Shown in pieces: positions 23,050 through 34,355 of a stretch of 64,000 nt of DNA (position 1 is the stretch's first letter; every line of letters begins with the position of its first letter). The position numbers and the translations under genes are program-made. Source of the stretch: Ehretia macrophylla. Lineage: Eukaryota; Streptophyta; Magnoliopsida; Boraginales; Ehretiaceae. The notes beneath the pieces were generated by a model. It did no database searches, was not told where the DNA came from, and saw only the letters and a list, made by a program, of their open reading frames with translations. The stretch is from positions 30,163,853 to 30,227,852 of the forward strand of contig CM075773.1 in NCBI GenBank assembly GCA_037974665.1. The letters run 5' to 3'.

Positions 23050-24020
23050 CTCAATTTGAGGGCCCAGCCTCTACATGAAGTGAAGTTGTCTTGCCCAAGG
23101 TACCATGTGATTTGGTAATAGAAATGTGATAGATTAGGTTGTCGTCCTTTTCGCGGCACACGACGTAGGATCCGGGACCGAAATACAGCGCAAATGAAGA
23201 AAAGTGTACCGAAACTGATGAAAACGATCGATTTTGGGATCTGAAAATAGTCACAGCCGAGCGAGCTTGGTGCCCCCGTCGTAGAGCTCTCGGAGAGCTT
23301 TCCAACGGTATGATGTCCGCTGCATAACTCCTTACGGATCAAAAGTTATCGGCACCGGAGCGACGGATACTTGGTAACAAGCCCCACGCCCTCAGTTTGA
23401 GGGCCCAGTCTCTACGTGAAGTGAAGTTGTTTTGCCTAAGGTACCGTGTGATTCAGTAATAGAAATGTGATGGATTAGGTTGTTGTCCTTTTCGGGGCTC
23501 ACGACGTACGATCCGAGATTGAAAAACATAGCAAATGAAGAAAAATGTACCGAAACTGATGAAAACGATTGATTTTGGGCTCTGAAAATAGTCACAGCCA
23601 AGCAAGCTTGGTGCCCCCATCGTAGAACTCTCGGAGAGCAATCGAACAGTATGCTGTGCGCTGCGTAACTCCTTACGGATCAAAAGTTATCGGCACTGGA
23701 GCGATGGATACTTGGTAACAAGCCCTACGCCCTCGGTTTGAGGGCCCAGTCTCTAGTGAAGTGAAGTTGTCTTGCCCAAGGTACCGTGTGATTCGGTAAT
23801 AGAAATGTGATGGATTAGGTTGTTGTCTTTTTCGTGGCTCACGACGTACGATCCGGGATGAAAAAATAGCGCAAATGAAGAAAAGTGAACCGAAATTTAT
23901 GAAAATGATCGATTTTGGGCTCTGAAAACAATCACAGCCAAGCAAGCTTGGTGCCCTCGTCGTAGAGTTCTCGGAGAGCTTTCCAACGGTATGCTGTGTG
24001 CCGCATATCTCCTTACGGAT
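23050..24020. repeat. Three adjacent near-identical satellite monomers
   Basis: Monomers near 23190, 23530 and 23870 share variants that I do not see elsewhere: 'gcaaatgaagaaaa', 'gaaaacgatcgattttggg' (or close) and 'a(g/a)tcacagcc'. Two of them share 'ttatcggcac' with 'cttggtaacaagcc'. This is what a recent one-monomer amplification looks like. Confidence 0.75.
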
Positions 24021-27000
24021 CAAAAGTAATGAGCACCGGAGCGATGGATACCTAGACACAAGCCCCACGCCCTCTGTTTGCGGGCCCAGCCTCTACGTGA
24101 AGTGAAGTTGTCTTGCCCATCGTGTCGTGTGATTCGGTAATAGAAATGTGATGGATTAGGTTATCGTACTTATCGCGGCTCATGACGTACGATCCGGGAA
24201 GGAAAAATAGCGCAAAAGAAAAAAAGTATCCCAAAACTAATGAAAACGTTTGATTTTGGGCTCTGAAAATAGGCGCAGCGGAACAAGTTTTCCGCCCCCG
24301 TCATAGAGCTCTTAGAGAGCTTTCCAACGGTATGTTGTGCGCCGCGTAACTCCTTATGGATCAAAAGTTATGGACACCGGAGCGACGGATGCCTGGCCAC
24401 AAACCCTACTCCCTTAGTTTGAGGGCCCAGCCTGTATGTGAAATGAAGTTGTCTTGCCCAAGGTGCCATGTGATTCGGTAATATAAATGTGATGGATTAG
24501 GTTGTCGTCATTTTTACGGCTCACGACGTACGATCCGGGACGGAAAAACAACGCAAAAGAAGAAAAGTGTCCCGAAACTTATGAAATTGTTCGATTTTGG
24601 GCTCCAAAAATTGGCGCAACCGAGCAGGCTAGATGCCCTCATCGTAGAGCTCTCAGAGTACTTTCCAACAGTACGCTGTGTGGCTCGTAACTCCTTACGG
24701 ATCAAAAGTAATAGGCACTGGAGCGACGGATACCTGGTCACAAGCCCCACACCCGTTGTTTGAGGGCCCAGCCTCTACGTGAAGTGAAGTTGTCTTACCC
24801 AAGGTGCCATGGGATTCAGTAATAAAAATGTGATGGATTAGGTTGTCGTCCTTTTCGCGGCTCACGACGTACGATCCAGGACAAAAAAACAGCACAAAAG
24901 AAGAAAAGTGTTCTGAAAATGATGAAAACGTTCAATTTCAGACTATGAAAATAGGCGCAGTCGAGCAGACTTGCTGCTTCCGTCATAAAGCTCTCGGAGA
25001 GCTTTCCAACGGTATGCTATACGCCGCGTACTCCTTACGGATCAAAAGTTACGAGCACCGGAGCGACGGATACTTGGTCACAAGCCCCACTCCCTCGTTT
25101 GCGGGCCCAGCCTATATGTGAAGTGAAGTTGTCTTGCCCAAGGTGCCATGGGATTCGGTAATAGAAATGTGATGGATTAGGTTGTCTTCTTTTTGCGGCT
25201 CACGACGTACGATTCGGGACGGAAAAACAGCGCAAAAGAATAAAAGTGTCCTAAAACTTCTGAAAATGTTCGATTTTGGGCTCTGAAAACAGGCGAAACC
25301 GAGCAAGCTAGGTGCCCCCATCGTAGAGCTCTCAGAGTGCTTTCCAATGGTATGCGGTGCGCTGCGTAACTCCTTACGGATGAAAAGTAATGGGCACCGG
25401 AGCGACAGATACCTGGCCACAAGCCCCACCCCTCAGTTTGAGGGCCCAGCCTCTACGTGAAATGAAGTTGTCTTGCCTAAGGTGCCAGGTGATTCGGTAA
25501 TAGAAATATGATAGATACCTCGTCACAAACCCTACGCCCTCTGTTTGCGGGCCTAACCTCTACGTGAAGTAAAGTTGTCTTGCCCAAGGTGCCGTGTGAT
25601 TCGGTAATAGAAATGTGATGGATTACGTTGTCGTCCTTTTCGCGGCTCACTATGTACTATCCAGGATGGAAAAACAGTGCAAAAGAAGAAAAGTATCCCA
25701 AAACTTATGAAAATGTTCGATTTTAGGCTCTAAAAATAGTCGTAACCGAGCGGGCTAGGTGCCCCCATCGTAGAGCTCTCAGAGTGCTTTCCAACGGTAT
25801 ACTATGCGACACGTAACTTATTACGGATCAAAAGTAGTGGGCACCGGAGCGACGGATACCTAGCCACAAGCCCTACGCCCTCGGTTTGAGGTCGCAGCTG
25901 TTATGTGAAATGAAGTTGTCTTGCCCAAGTTGCCATGCGTTTCAGTAATAGAAATGTGATGGATTAGGTTGTCGTCCTTTTCGCCGGTCACGACGTACGA
26001 TGCGGGATGGAAAAACAGCGCAAAGGAAGAAAAGTGTCCAAAAACTGATGAAAACGTTAGATTTTGGGCTCTGAAAACAGGCACAGCCGAGCAAGCTTGC
26101 TGCCCATGTCGTAGAGCACTCGTAGAGATTTCTAACGGTATACTGTGCATCGAGTAACTCCTTACGGATCAAAAGTTATGGGCACCGGAGCAACGGATAC
26201 TTGTTCACAAGCCCCACACCCTCGATTTGCTGGCCCAGCCTCTATGTGATGTGAAGTTGTCTTGCCCAAGGTGTCGTGGGATTCGGTAATAGAAATGTGA
26301 TGGATTAGGTTGCCGTTCTTTTCGCTGCTCACGACGTACTATACGGGACGAAAAAACTACGCAAAAAAAGAAAAATGTCCCGAAAATGACGAAAACGTTC
26401 GATTTTGGGCTCTGAAATAGGCACAGCCAGTCAAATTTTTTTCCCCTTATCGTAGAGCTCTCGGAGAACTTTCCAACGGTATGTTGTGCGTCGCGTAACT
26501 CCTTACAGATCAAAAGTTATGAGCACCGGAGCGACGGATACCTGGTCACAAGCCTCATGCCCTCTGTTTGCAGGCCCAGCCTCAATGTGAAGTGAAGTTG
26601 TCTTACCCAAGGTGTCATGTGATTCGGTAATAGAAATGTGATGGATTAGGTTGTGTTCCTTTTTGCGGCTCACGAATTACGATCCGGGACGGAAAAACAG
26701 CATAAAAGAAGAAAAGTATCCCAAAATTGATGAAAACATTCAGTTTTGGGCTCTGAATATAGGCGCAGCCGAGCAAGCTTGGTTCCCACGTCGTAGGGCT
26801 CTCTGAGAGCTTCCCAAGGGTATGCTGTGTGCCGCATAACTCCTTACGGGTCAAAAGTTATGAGCACCGGAGCGACGGATACCTAGTCACAAGCCCCACG
26901 CCCTTTGTTTGCGGGCCAAGCCTCTTTGTGAAGTGAAGTTGTCTTGCCCAAGGTGCCGTGTGATTCGGTAATGGAAATGTGATGGATTAGGTTGTCGTCC

Positions 27001-27261
27001 TTTTCGCGGCTCACGACGAACAATCCGGAACGAAAAAACAGCGCAAAAGAAGAAAAGTGTCCCAAAACTTTTGAAAATGTTCGATTTTGGGCTATGAAAA
27101 CAGCTGCAACCGAGCAGGCCAGGTGCCCCCATCGTAGAGCTCTAAGAGTGCTTTCCAATGGTATACTGTGCGCTGCGTAACTCCTTACGGATCAAAAGTA
27201 ATGGGCACCAGAGCCACGGATACTTGGCCACAAGCCCCACACCCTCTGTTTGAGGGCCCAG

Positions 27262-28625
27262 CCTCTGCGTGAAATGAAGTTGTCTTGCCCAAGGTGCTGT
27301 ATGATTCAGTAATAGAAATTTGATGGATTAGGTTGTCGTCCTTTTCGCAGCTCGCGACATACGATCCGGGACGGAAAAACAGCGCAAAAGAAGAAAAGTG
27401 TCCCAAAATTGATGAAAACGTTCGATTTTGGGCTCCGAAAACAAGCGCAGCTGAGCAGCCTTGGTGCCCCTGTGGTATAGCACTTGGAGAACTTTCCAAC
27501 GGTATGCTGTGCGCCACGTAACGCCTTACGGATCAAAAGTTATGAGCACCAGAGCGACAAATACCTGGTCACAAACCCTACGCCCTCTATTTGCGGGCCC
27601 AACCTCTACTTGAAGTGAAGTTGTCTTGCCAAAGGTGCCATGGGATTCAGTAATAAAATGTGATGGATTAGGTTGTCGTCCTTTTTGCGGCTCACGACGT
27701 ACGATCCGGGATGGAAAAACTGCGTAAAAGAAGAAAAGTGTGCCGAAATTGATGAAAACGTTCTATTTTGGGCTCTGAAATTAGGCACACCCGAGCAAGC
27801 TTAGTGCCCCCTGTCGTAGAGCTCCCGAAGAGCATTCCAACGGTATGTTGTGCGTCGCGTAACTCCTTACGGATCAAAAGTTATGAGCACCGAAGCGACG
27901 CATACCTTGTCACAGGCCCCACGCCCTCGGTTTGCGGGCTCGGCCTCTATGTGAAGTGAAGCTTTCTTGCCCAAGGTGTCATGTGATTTGGTAATAGAAT
28001 TGTAATGGATTACGTTGTCATCCTTTTCGCGGCTCATGACGTACGATCCGCGGTGGAAAAACAGCGCAAAAGAAGAAAAGTGTTTCAAAACTTATGAAAA
28101 TGTTCCATTTTTGGCTCTGAAAATAGGCGTAACCAAGCAGGCTAGGCGCCCCCATTGTAGAGCTCTCTGAGTGCTTTCCAACGGTACGCTGTGCACCGCG
28201 TAACTCCTTACGGATCAAAAGTAATGGGCACCGGAGCGACGGATACATGGTCACAAGCCCCACGCCCTCGGTTTGAGGGCCCAGCGTCTACATGATGTGA
28301 AATTGTCTTGCCTAAGGTGCCATGGGATTTGGTAAAAAAAATGTGATGGATTAAGTTGTCGTCCTTTTCACGGCTCACGACGTACGATCCTGGATGGAAA
28401 AATAGCGCAAAAGAAGAAAAGTGTCCCAAAACTGATCAAAACATTCTATTTTGGGCTCTGAAAATAGGCACAGCCGTGCAGGCTTGCTACCCCCGTCGAA
28501 GAGTTCTCGGAGAGCTTTCCAACGGTATGCTGTGCGCCGCGTAACGCCTTACAGATCAAAAGTTATGGGCACCGGAGCGACAGATACCTGGTCACAAGCC
28601 CTGCGCCCTCGGTTTGAGGGCCCAA
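27262..28625. repeat. Four-monomer higher-order repeat, copy 1 (1,364 bp)
   Basis: Monomer A has 'cctctgcgtgaaatgaag' (27262) and 'gtggtatagc'. Monomer B has 'aaaccctacgccctct' and the one-base-short 'taataaaatgtg' (27651). Monomer C has 'ggcgtaaccaagcaggctag' (28126). Monomer D has 'ggattaagttgtcg' (28348) with 'cgatcctgg'. The same markers recur in the same order exactly 1,363-1,364 bp later and again 5,729-5,730 bp later. Confidence 0.88.
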
Positions 28626-29989
28626 CCTCTGCGTGAAATGAAGTTATCTTGCCCAAGGTGCCGTGTGATTCGGTAATAGAAATATGATGGATTAGGTTGT
28701 CCCCCTTTTCGCGGCTCACGATGTACGATCTGGTACGGAAAAACACCACAATTGATGAAAAGTGTCTCAAAACTGATGAAAACGATCAATTTTGGGATCC
28801 GAAAACAGGCGCAGCCAAGCAAGCTTGGTGCCCCTATGGTATAGCTCTCGGAGAACTTTCCAACGGTATTCTGTGCGCCCCGTAATGCCTTACGGATCAA
28901 AAGTTATGAGCACCAGAGCAACGGATACCTAGTCACAAACCCTACGCCCTCTGTTTGAAGGCCCAACCTCTACCTGAAGTGAAGTTGTCTTGCCCAAGGT
29001 GCTGTGGCATTCGGTAATAAAATGTGATGGATTAGGTTGTCGTCCTTTTCATGGCTCACGACGTACAATCCGGGATGAAAAAATAGCACAAAAGAAGAAA
29101 AATATCCCAAAACTGATGAAAATGTTCGATTTTGGTCCCCAAATAGAGGCTGAACTGAGCAGGCTTGGTACCCACGTTGTAGAGCTCTCAGAGAGCTTTC
29201 CCATGGTATGCTGTGTGCCGCGTAACACCTTACGTATCAAAAGTTATGGGCACCGGAGCGACAGATACCTGGTCACAAGCCCCATGCCATCGGTTTTCGG
29301 GCCCAGCCTCTACGTGAAGTGAAGTTGTCTTGCCTAAGGTGCCGTGGGATTGTGTAATATAAATGTAATGGATTAGGTTGTCGTCCTTTTCGCGGCTAAT
29401 GACATACGATCCGGGACAGAAAAACAGCGCAAAAGAAGAAAAGTATCCCAAAATTGATGAAAATGTTCAATTTTTGGCTCTGAAAACAGGCGTAACCAAG
29501 CAGGCTAGATTCCTCCATCGTAGAGCTCTCAGAGTGCTTTCCAATGGTACGTTGTGCGCCACTTAACACCTTACGAATCAAAAGTAATGGGCACTGGAGC
29601 GACGGATACCTGGTCACAAGCCCCACGCCCTCGGTTTGAGGGCCCAGCCTCTACGTGAAGTGAAGTTGTCTGGCCTTAGGTGCCATGGGAATCGGTAATA
29701 AAAATGTTATGGATTAAGTTGTCGTCCATTTTGCAGCTCACAACGTACGATCCTGGATGGAAAAACAACGTAAAAGAAGAAAAGTATCACAAAATAGATG
29801 AAAAAGTTTGATTTGGGCTGCGAAAATAGGCGCGGCCGTGCAAGATTGCTCCTCCCGTCGTGGAGCTCTCGGAGAGCTTTCCAACGGTACGCTGTGCGCC
29901 GCGCAACTCCTTGCGGATCAAAAGTTATGGGCACCGGAGCAACGGATACCTAGTCAAAAGCCCCACGCCCTCGTTTTGTGGGTCCAGCC
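28626..29989. repeat. Four-monomer higher-order repeat, copy 2
   Basis: Markers A at 28626, B at 29015, C at 29489 and D at 29711 follow those of copy 1 at a constant 1,363-1,364 bp, four times 341. It is directly adjacent to copy 1, so this is a tandem higher-order repeat, although the copies have since diverged. Confidence 0.88.
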
Positions 29990-32900
29990 TCTACGTGAAG
30001 TGAAGTTGTCTTGCCCAAGGTGCCATGTGATTCGGTAATAGAAATGTGATGGACTAGGTAGTCGTCCTTTTCGCGGCTCACGACGTACGATCCGGGACAG
30101 AAAAACAGCGTAAGAGAAGAAAAGTGTCCCAAAATTGATGAAAATATTCTATTTTAGGCACCAAAAACAAGAGTAGCCAAGCAAGCTTGCTGCCCTCGTC
30201 GTATAGCTCTCGAAGAGCTTTCTAATGGTATGCTGTGCACCGCATAACTCCTTACGGATCAAAAGATATGAGCATCGAAGCGACGGATACCTGGTTACAA
30301 GCCGCATGCCCTCTGTTTGCGGGCCCAGCCTCTACGTGAGTGAAGTTGTCTTGCCCAAGGTGTTGTGGGATTCGGTAATAGAAATGTGATGGATTAGGTT
30401 GTCGTTCTTTTCGCAGCTCACGACGTACGACCCGAGACGAAAAAATAGCACAAAAGAAGAAAAGTGTCCCAAAATTGATGAAAACGTTCAATTTTGGGCT
30501 CTGAAAATAGGAGTAACCGAGCAGGCTTGGTGCCCCCCATCGTAATGCTCTCTGGGAACTTTCCAAGGGTATGTTGTGCACCACGTAACTCCTTACGGAT
30601 CAAAAATTTTGAGCACCGGAGCGATGGATACCTGGTCACAAGCCCCACGCCCTCTATTTGCGGGCCCAGCCTTTACGTGAAGTGAAGTTGTCTTGCCCAA
30701 GTACGATCCGGGATGGAAAAACTGCGCAAAAGAAGAAAAGTGTCCGAAAACTAATGAAAACGTTCAATTTTTGGCACTGAAAACAAGCGCAACCGAACAG
30801 TCTTGTTGCCCCTATCATAGAGCTCTCGGAGAGCTTTCCAACGGTATGTTGTGCACCGCGTAACTCCTTACGGATTAAAAGTTATGAGCACCGGAGCGAC
30901 GGATAACTGGTCACAAGACCCATGCCATCTGTTTGCGGGCCCAGCCTCTACGTGAAGTGAAGTTGTCTTGCACAAGGTGCCGTGTGATTTAGTAATAGAA
31001 ATATGATGGATTAGGTTGTCGTCCTTTTCGCAGATCACGACGTACGATCCGAGATGGAAAAACACCGCAAAAGAAAAAAAGTATCCCAAAACTTATGAAA
31101 ATGTACGATTTGGGGCTCTGAAAAAAGGAGCAACCGAGCAGGCTAGGTGCCCCCATCGTAAAGCTCTCAAAGTGCTTTCCAATGGTATGTTGTGTGCCAC
31201 GTAACTCCTTACGGATCAAAAGTAATGGGCACCGGAGCGACAGATACCTGGCCACAAGCCCCACGTCCTCGACTTGAGGGCCCAGCCTCTACGTGAAGTT
31301 AAGTTGTCTTGCCTAAGGTGTTGTGGGATTCGGTAATAGAAATTTGATGGATTAGGTTGTCATCCTTTTTGCGGCTCACGATATACTATCCGAGATGAAA
31401 AAACAGCGCAAGAGAATTAAAGTGTCCCGAAACTAGTGAAAACGTTCAATTTTGGACTCCGAAAACAAGAGCAACCGAGCAGGCTAGGTGCCCCCGTCGT
31501 GGAGCTCTCGGAGAGCTTTCCAGCGGTATGTTGTGCGCCACGTAACTCCTTACGGATCAAAAGTTATGGGCACCGGAGCGACAGACACCTGGTCACAAGC
31601 CCCACGCCCTCTGTTTGCGAGCCCAGCCTCTACGTGAAGTGAAGTTGTCTTGCCCAAGGTGTTGTGTGATTCGTTAATAGAAATGTGATAGATTAGGTTG
31701 TCGTCCTTTTCACGGCTCACGACGTACGATCCAATACGAAAAAATAGCACAAAAGAAGAAAAGTATCCCAAAACTTATGAAAATATTCGATTTTGGGCTT
31801 TGAAAACAGGTGCAACCGAGCAGGCTAGGTGCCCCTACCGTAGAGCTCTCAGAGTGCTTTCCAATGGTATGATGTGCGCAGCGTAACTCCTTACGAATCA
31901 AAAGTTATGGGCACCGGAGTGACGGATACCTGGTCACAAGCCCCACGCCCTCTGTTTGTGGGCCCATCCTCTACGTGAAATGAAGTTCTCTTGCCCAAGG
32001 AGCCGTGTGATTCGTTAATAGAAATGTGATGGATTAGGTTGTCGTTTTTTTTGCGGCTCACGATGTACAATGCGGGATGAAAAAATAGCGCAAAAGAAGA
32101 AAAATATACCAAAACTGATTAAAAAGTTGGATTTTGGACTTCCAAAATAGGCACAGATGAGCAAATGTTTTTCCCCCTATCGTAGACCTCTCGGAGAGCT
32201 TTCCCACGGTATGTTGTGCGCCGCGTAACTCCTTACAAATCAAAAGTTATGAGCACCGGAGCGACGGATACCCGGTCACATGCCCCACGCCCTCTGTTTG
32301 CTGTCCCATCCTTTATGCGAAGTGAAGTTGTCTTACCCAAGGTATCATGTGATTCGGTAATAGAAATGTGATGGATTAGGTTGTGTTCCTTTTCGCGGCT
32401 GACGAATTACGATCCGGGATGGAAAAACAGCAGAAAATAAGAAAAGTATCCCAAAACTGATGAAAACGTTCTATTTTGGGCTCTGAAAATAGGCGCAGCA
32501 GAGCAAGCTTGGTTCCCCCATCGTAGAGCTCTTTGAGAACTTTCCAAGGGTATGCTGTGCGCCACATAACTCCTTACGGATCAAAAGTTATGAGCACCGG
32601 AGCGACAGATACCTAGTCACAAGCCCCACGCCCTCTGTTTGCGGGCCAAGCCTCTTCATGAAGTGAAGTTTTCTTGCCCAAGGTGCCGTGTGATTCGGTA
32701 ATGGAAATGTGATGGATTAGGCTGTCGTCCTTTTCGCGGCTCACGATGTACGATCCGTGACGAAAAAACAGAACAAAAGAATAAAAGTGTCCCAAAACTT
32801 TTGAAAATGTTTGATTTTGGGCTATGAAAACAGCCGCAACCGAGCAGGCCAGGTGCCCCCATCGTAGATCTCTAAGAGTGCTTTCCAATGGTATGTTGTG

Positions 32901-32991
32901 TGATGCGTAACTCCTTACGGATCAAAAGTAATGGGTACCAGAGCGACCGATACCTGGCCACAAGCCCCACGCCCTCGGTTTAAGGGCCCAG

Positions 32992-34355
32992 CCTCTGCGT
33001 GAAATGAAGTTATCTTGCTCAAGGTGCCATGTGATTCGGTAATAGAAATATGATGGATTAGATTATCCTCATTTTCCCGGCTCACGACGTACGATCCGGG
33101 ACGGAAAAACAATGCAAAAGAATAAAAGTGTCCCAAAACTGATGAAAATGTTCAATTTTGGGCTCCGAAAACCGGTGCAACCGAGCAAGCTTGGTGCCCC
33201 CGTGGTATAGCTCCCCGAGAACTTTTCAATGGTATGTTGTGCGCCACTTAACGCCTTACAGATCATAAGTTATAAGCACCATAGTGACGGATACCTAGTC
33301 ACAAACCCTACGCCCTCTGTTTGCGGGCCCAACCTCTACCTGAAGTAAAGTTGTCTTACCCAAGGTGCCGTGGGATTCGGTAATAAAATGTGATGGATTA
33401 GGTTGTCGTCTTTTTCGCGGCTCACGACGTACGATCTGGGATGGAAAAACTGCTCAAAAGAAGAAAAGTGTGCCAAAACGAATGAAAATGTTCGATTTTG
33501 GGCTCCGAAAATAGGCACAACTGAGCAAGCTTGGTGCTGCCTGTCTTAGAGCTCTCGAAGAGCTTTTCAACGGCATGTTGTGCGCCGCGTAACTCCTTAT
33601 GGATCAAAAGTTATGAGCACCTGAGCGACGGATACCAGGTCATAAGCCCCACGCCCTCTGTTTGCTGGCCTAGCCTCTATGTGAAGTGAAGCTTTCTTGC
33701 CCAAGGTGCCGTGTGATTCGGTAATAGAAATGTAATGGATTAGGTAATCGTCCTTTTCGTAGCTCACGACGTACTATCCGGGACAGAAAAACAGCGCAAA
33801 AGAAGAAAAGTGTTCCAAAACTTATGAAAATGTTTGATTTTAGGCTCTGATAACAGGCGTAACCAAGCAGGCTAGGTGCTCCCATAGTAGAGCTCTCTGA
33901 ATGCTTTCCAACGGTATGTTGTGCGCCACGTAACTCCTTAGGATCAAACGTAATGGGCACCGGAGCGACGGATACCTGGTCACAAGCCCTACGCCCTCGG
34001 TTTGGGGGCCTAGCTTCTACGTGAAGTGAAGTTGTCTTGCCTAAGGTGCCGTGGGATTTAGTAATAAAAATGTGATGGATTAAGTTGTCATCCTTTTTTC
34101 GGCTCACGACGTACGATCCTGTATGGAAAAATAGCGCAAAAGAAGAAAAGTGTCCTAAAAGTTATGAAATCATTCGATTTTGGGCTTCGATAATAGGTGC
34201 AGCTTTGCAAGCTTGCTGCTCCTATCGTGGAGCTCTCTGAGAGATTTCCAATGGTATGTTGTGCGCCGCGTAACTCCTTACAAATCAATACTTATGGGCA
34301 CTGGAGCGACGGATACCTGGTCACAAGCCCCACGCCCTTTGTTTTCGGGCCCAGC
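32992..34355. repeat. Four-monomer higher-order repeat, copy 3
   Basis: Markers A at 32992, B at 33381, C at 33856 and D at 34077 sit 5,729-5,730 bp after those of copy 1. The similarity extends left of monomer A: 'tttccccctat' at 32170 matches 'tttccccttat' at 26440, and 'gcgggccaagcctctt' at 32641 matches the one at 26911. So a segment of about 2 kb or more is duplicated at this spacing, which equals 17 monomers minus the ~66-bp deletion near 30700. Confidence 0.87.

Noticed and set aside
33670-34107. 145-codon minus-strand frame as a possible gene
   Set aside because: It is made of one and a third satellite monomers and exists only because one monomer lost a base near 'taactccttaggatc' that keeps the frame open.
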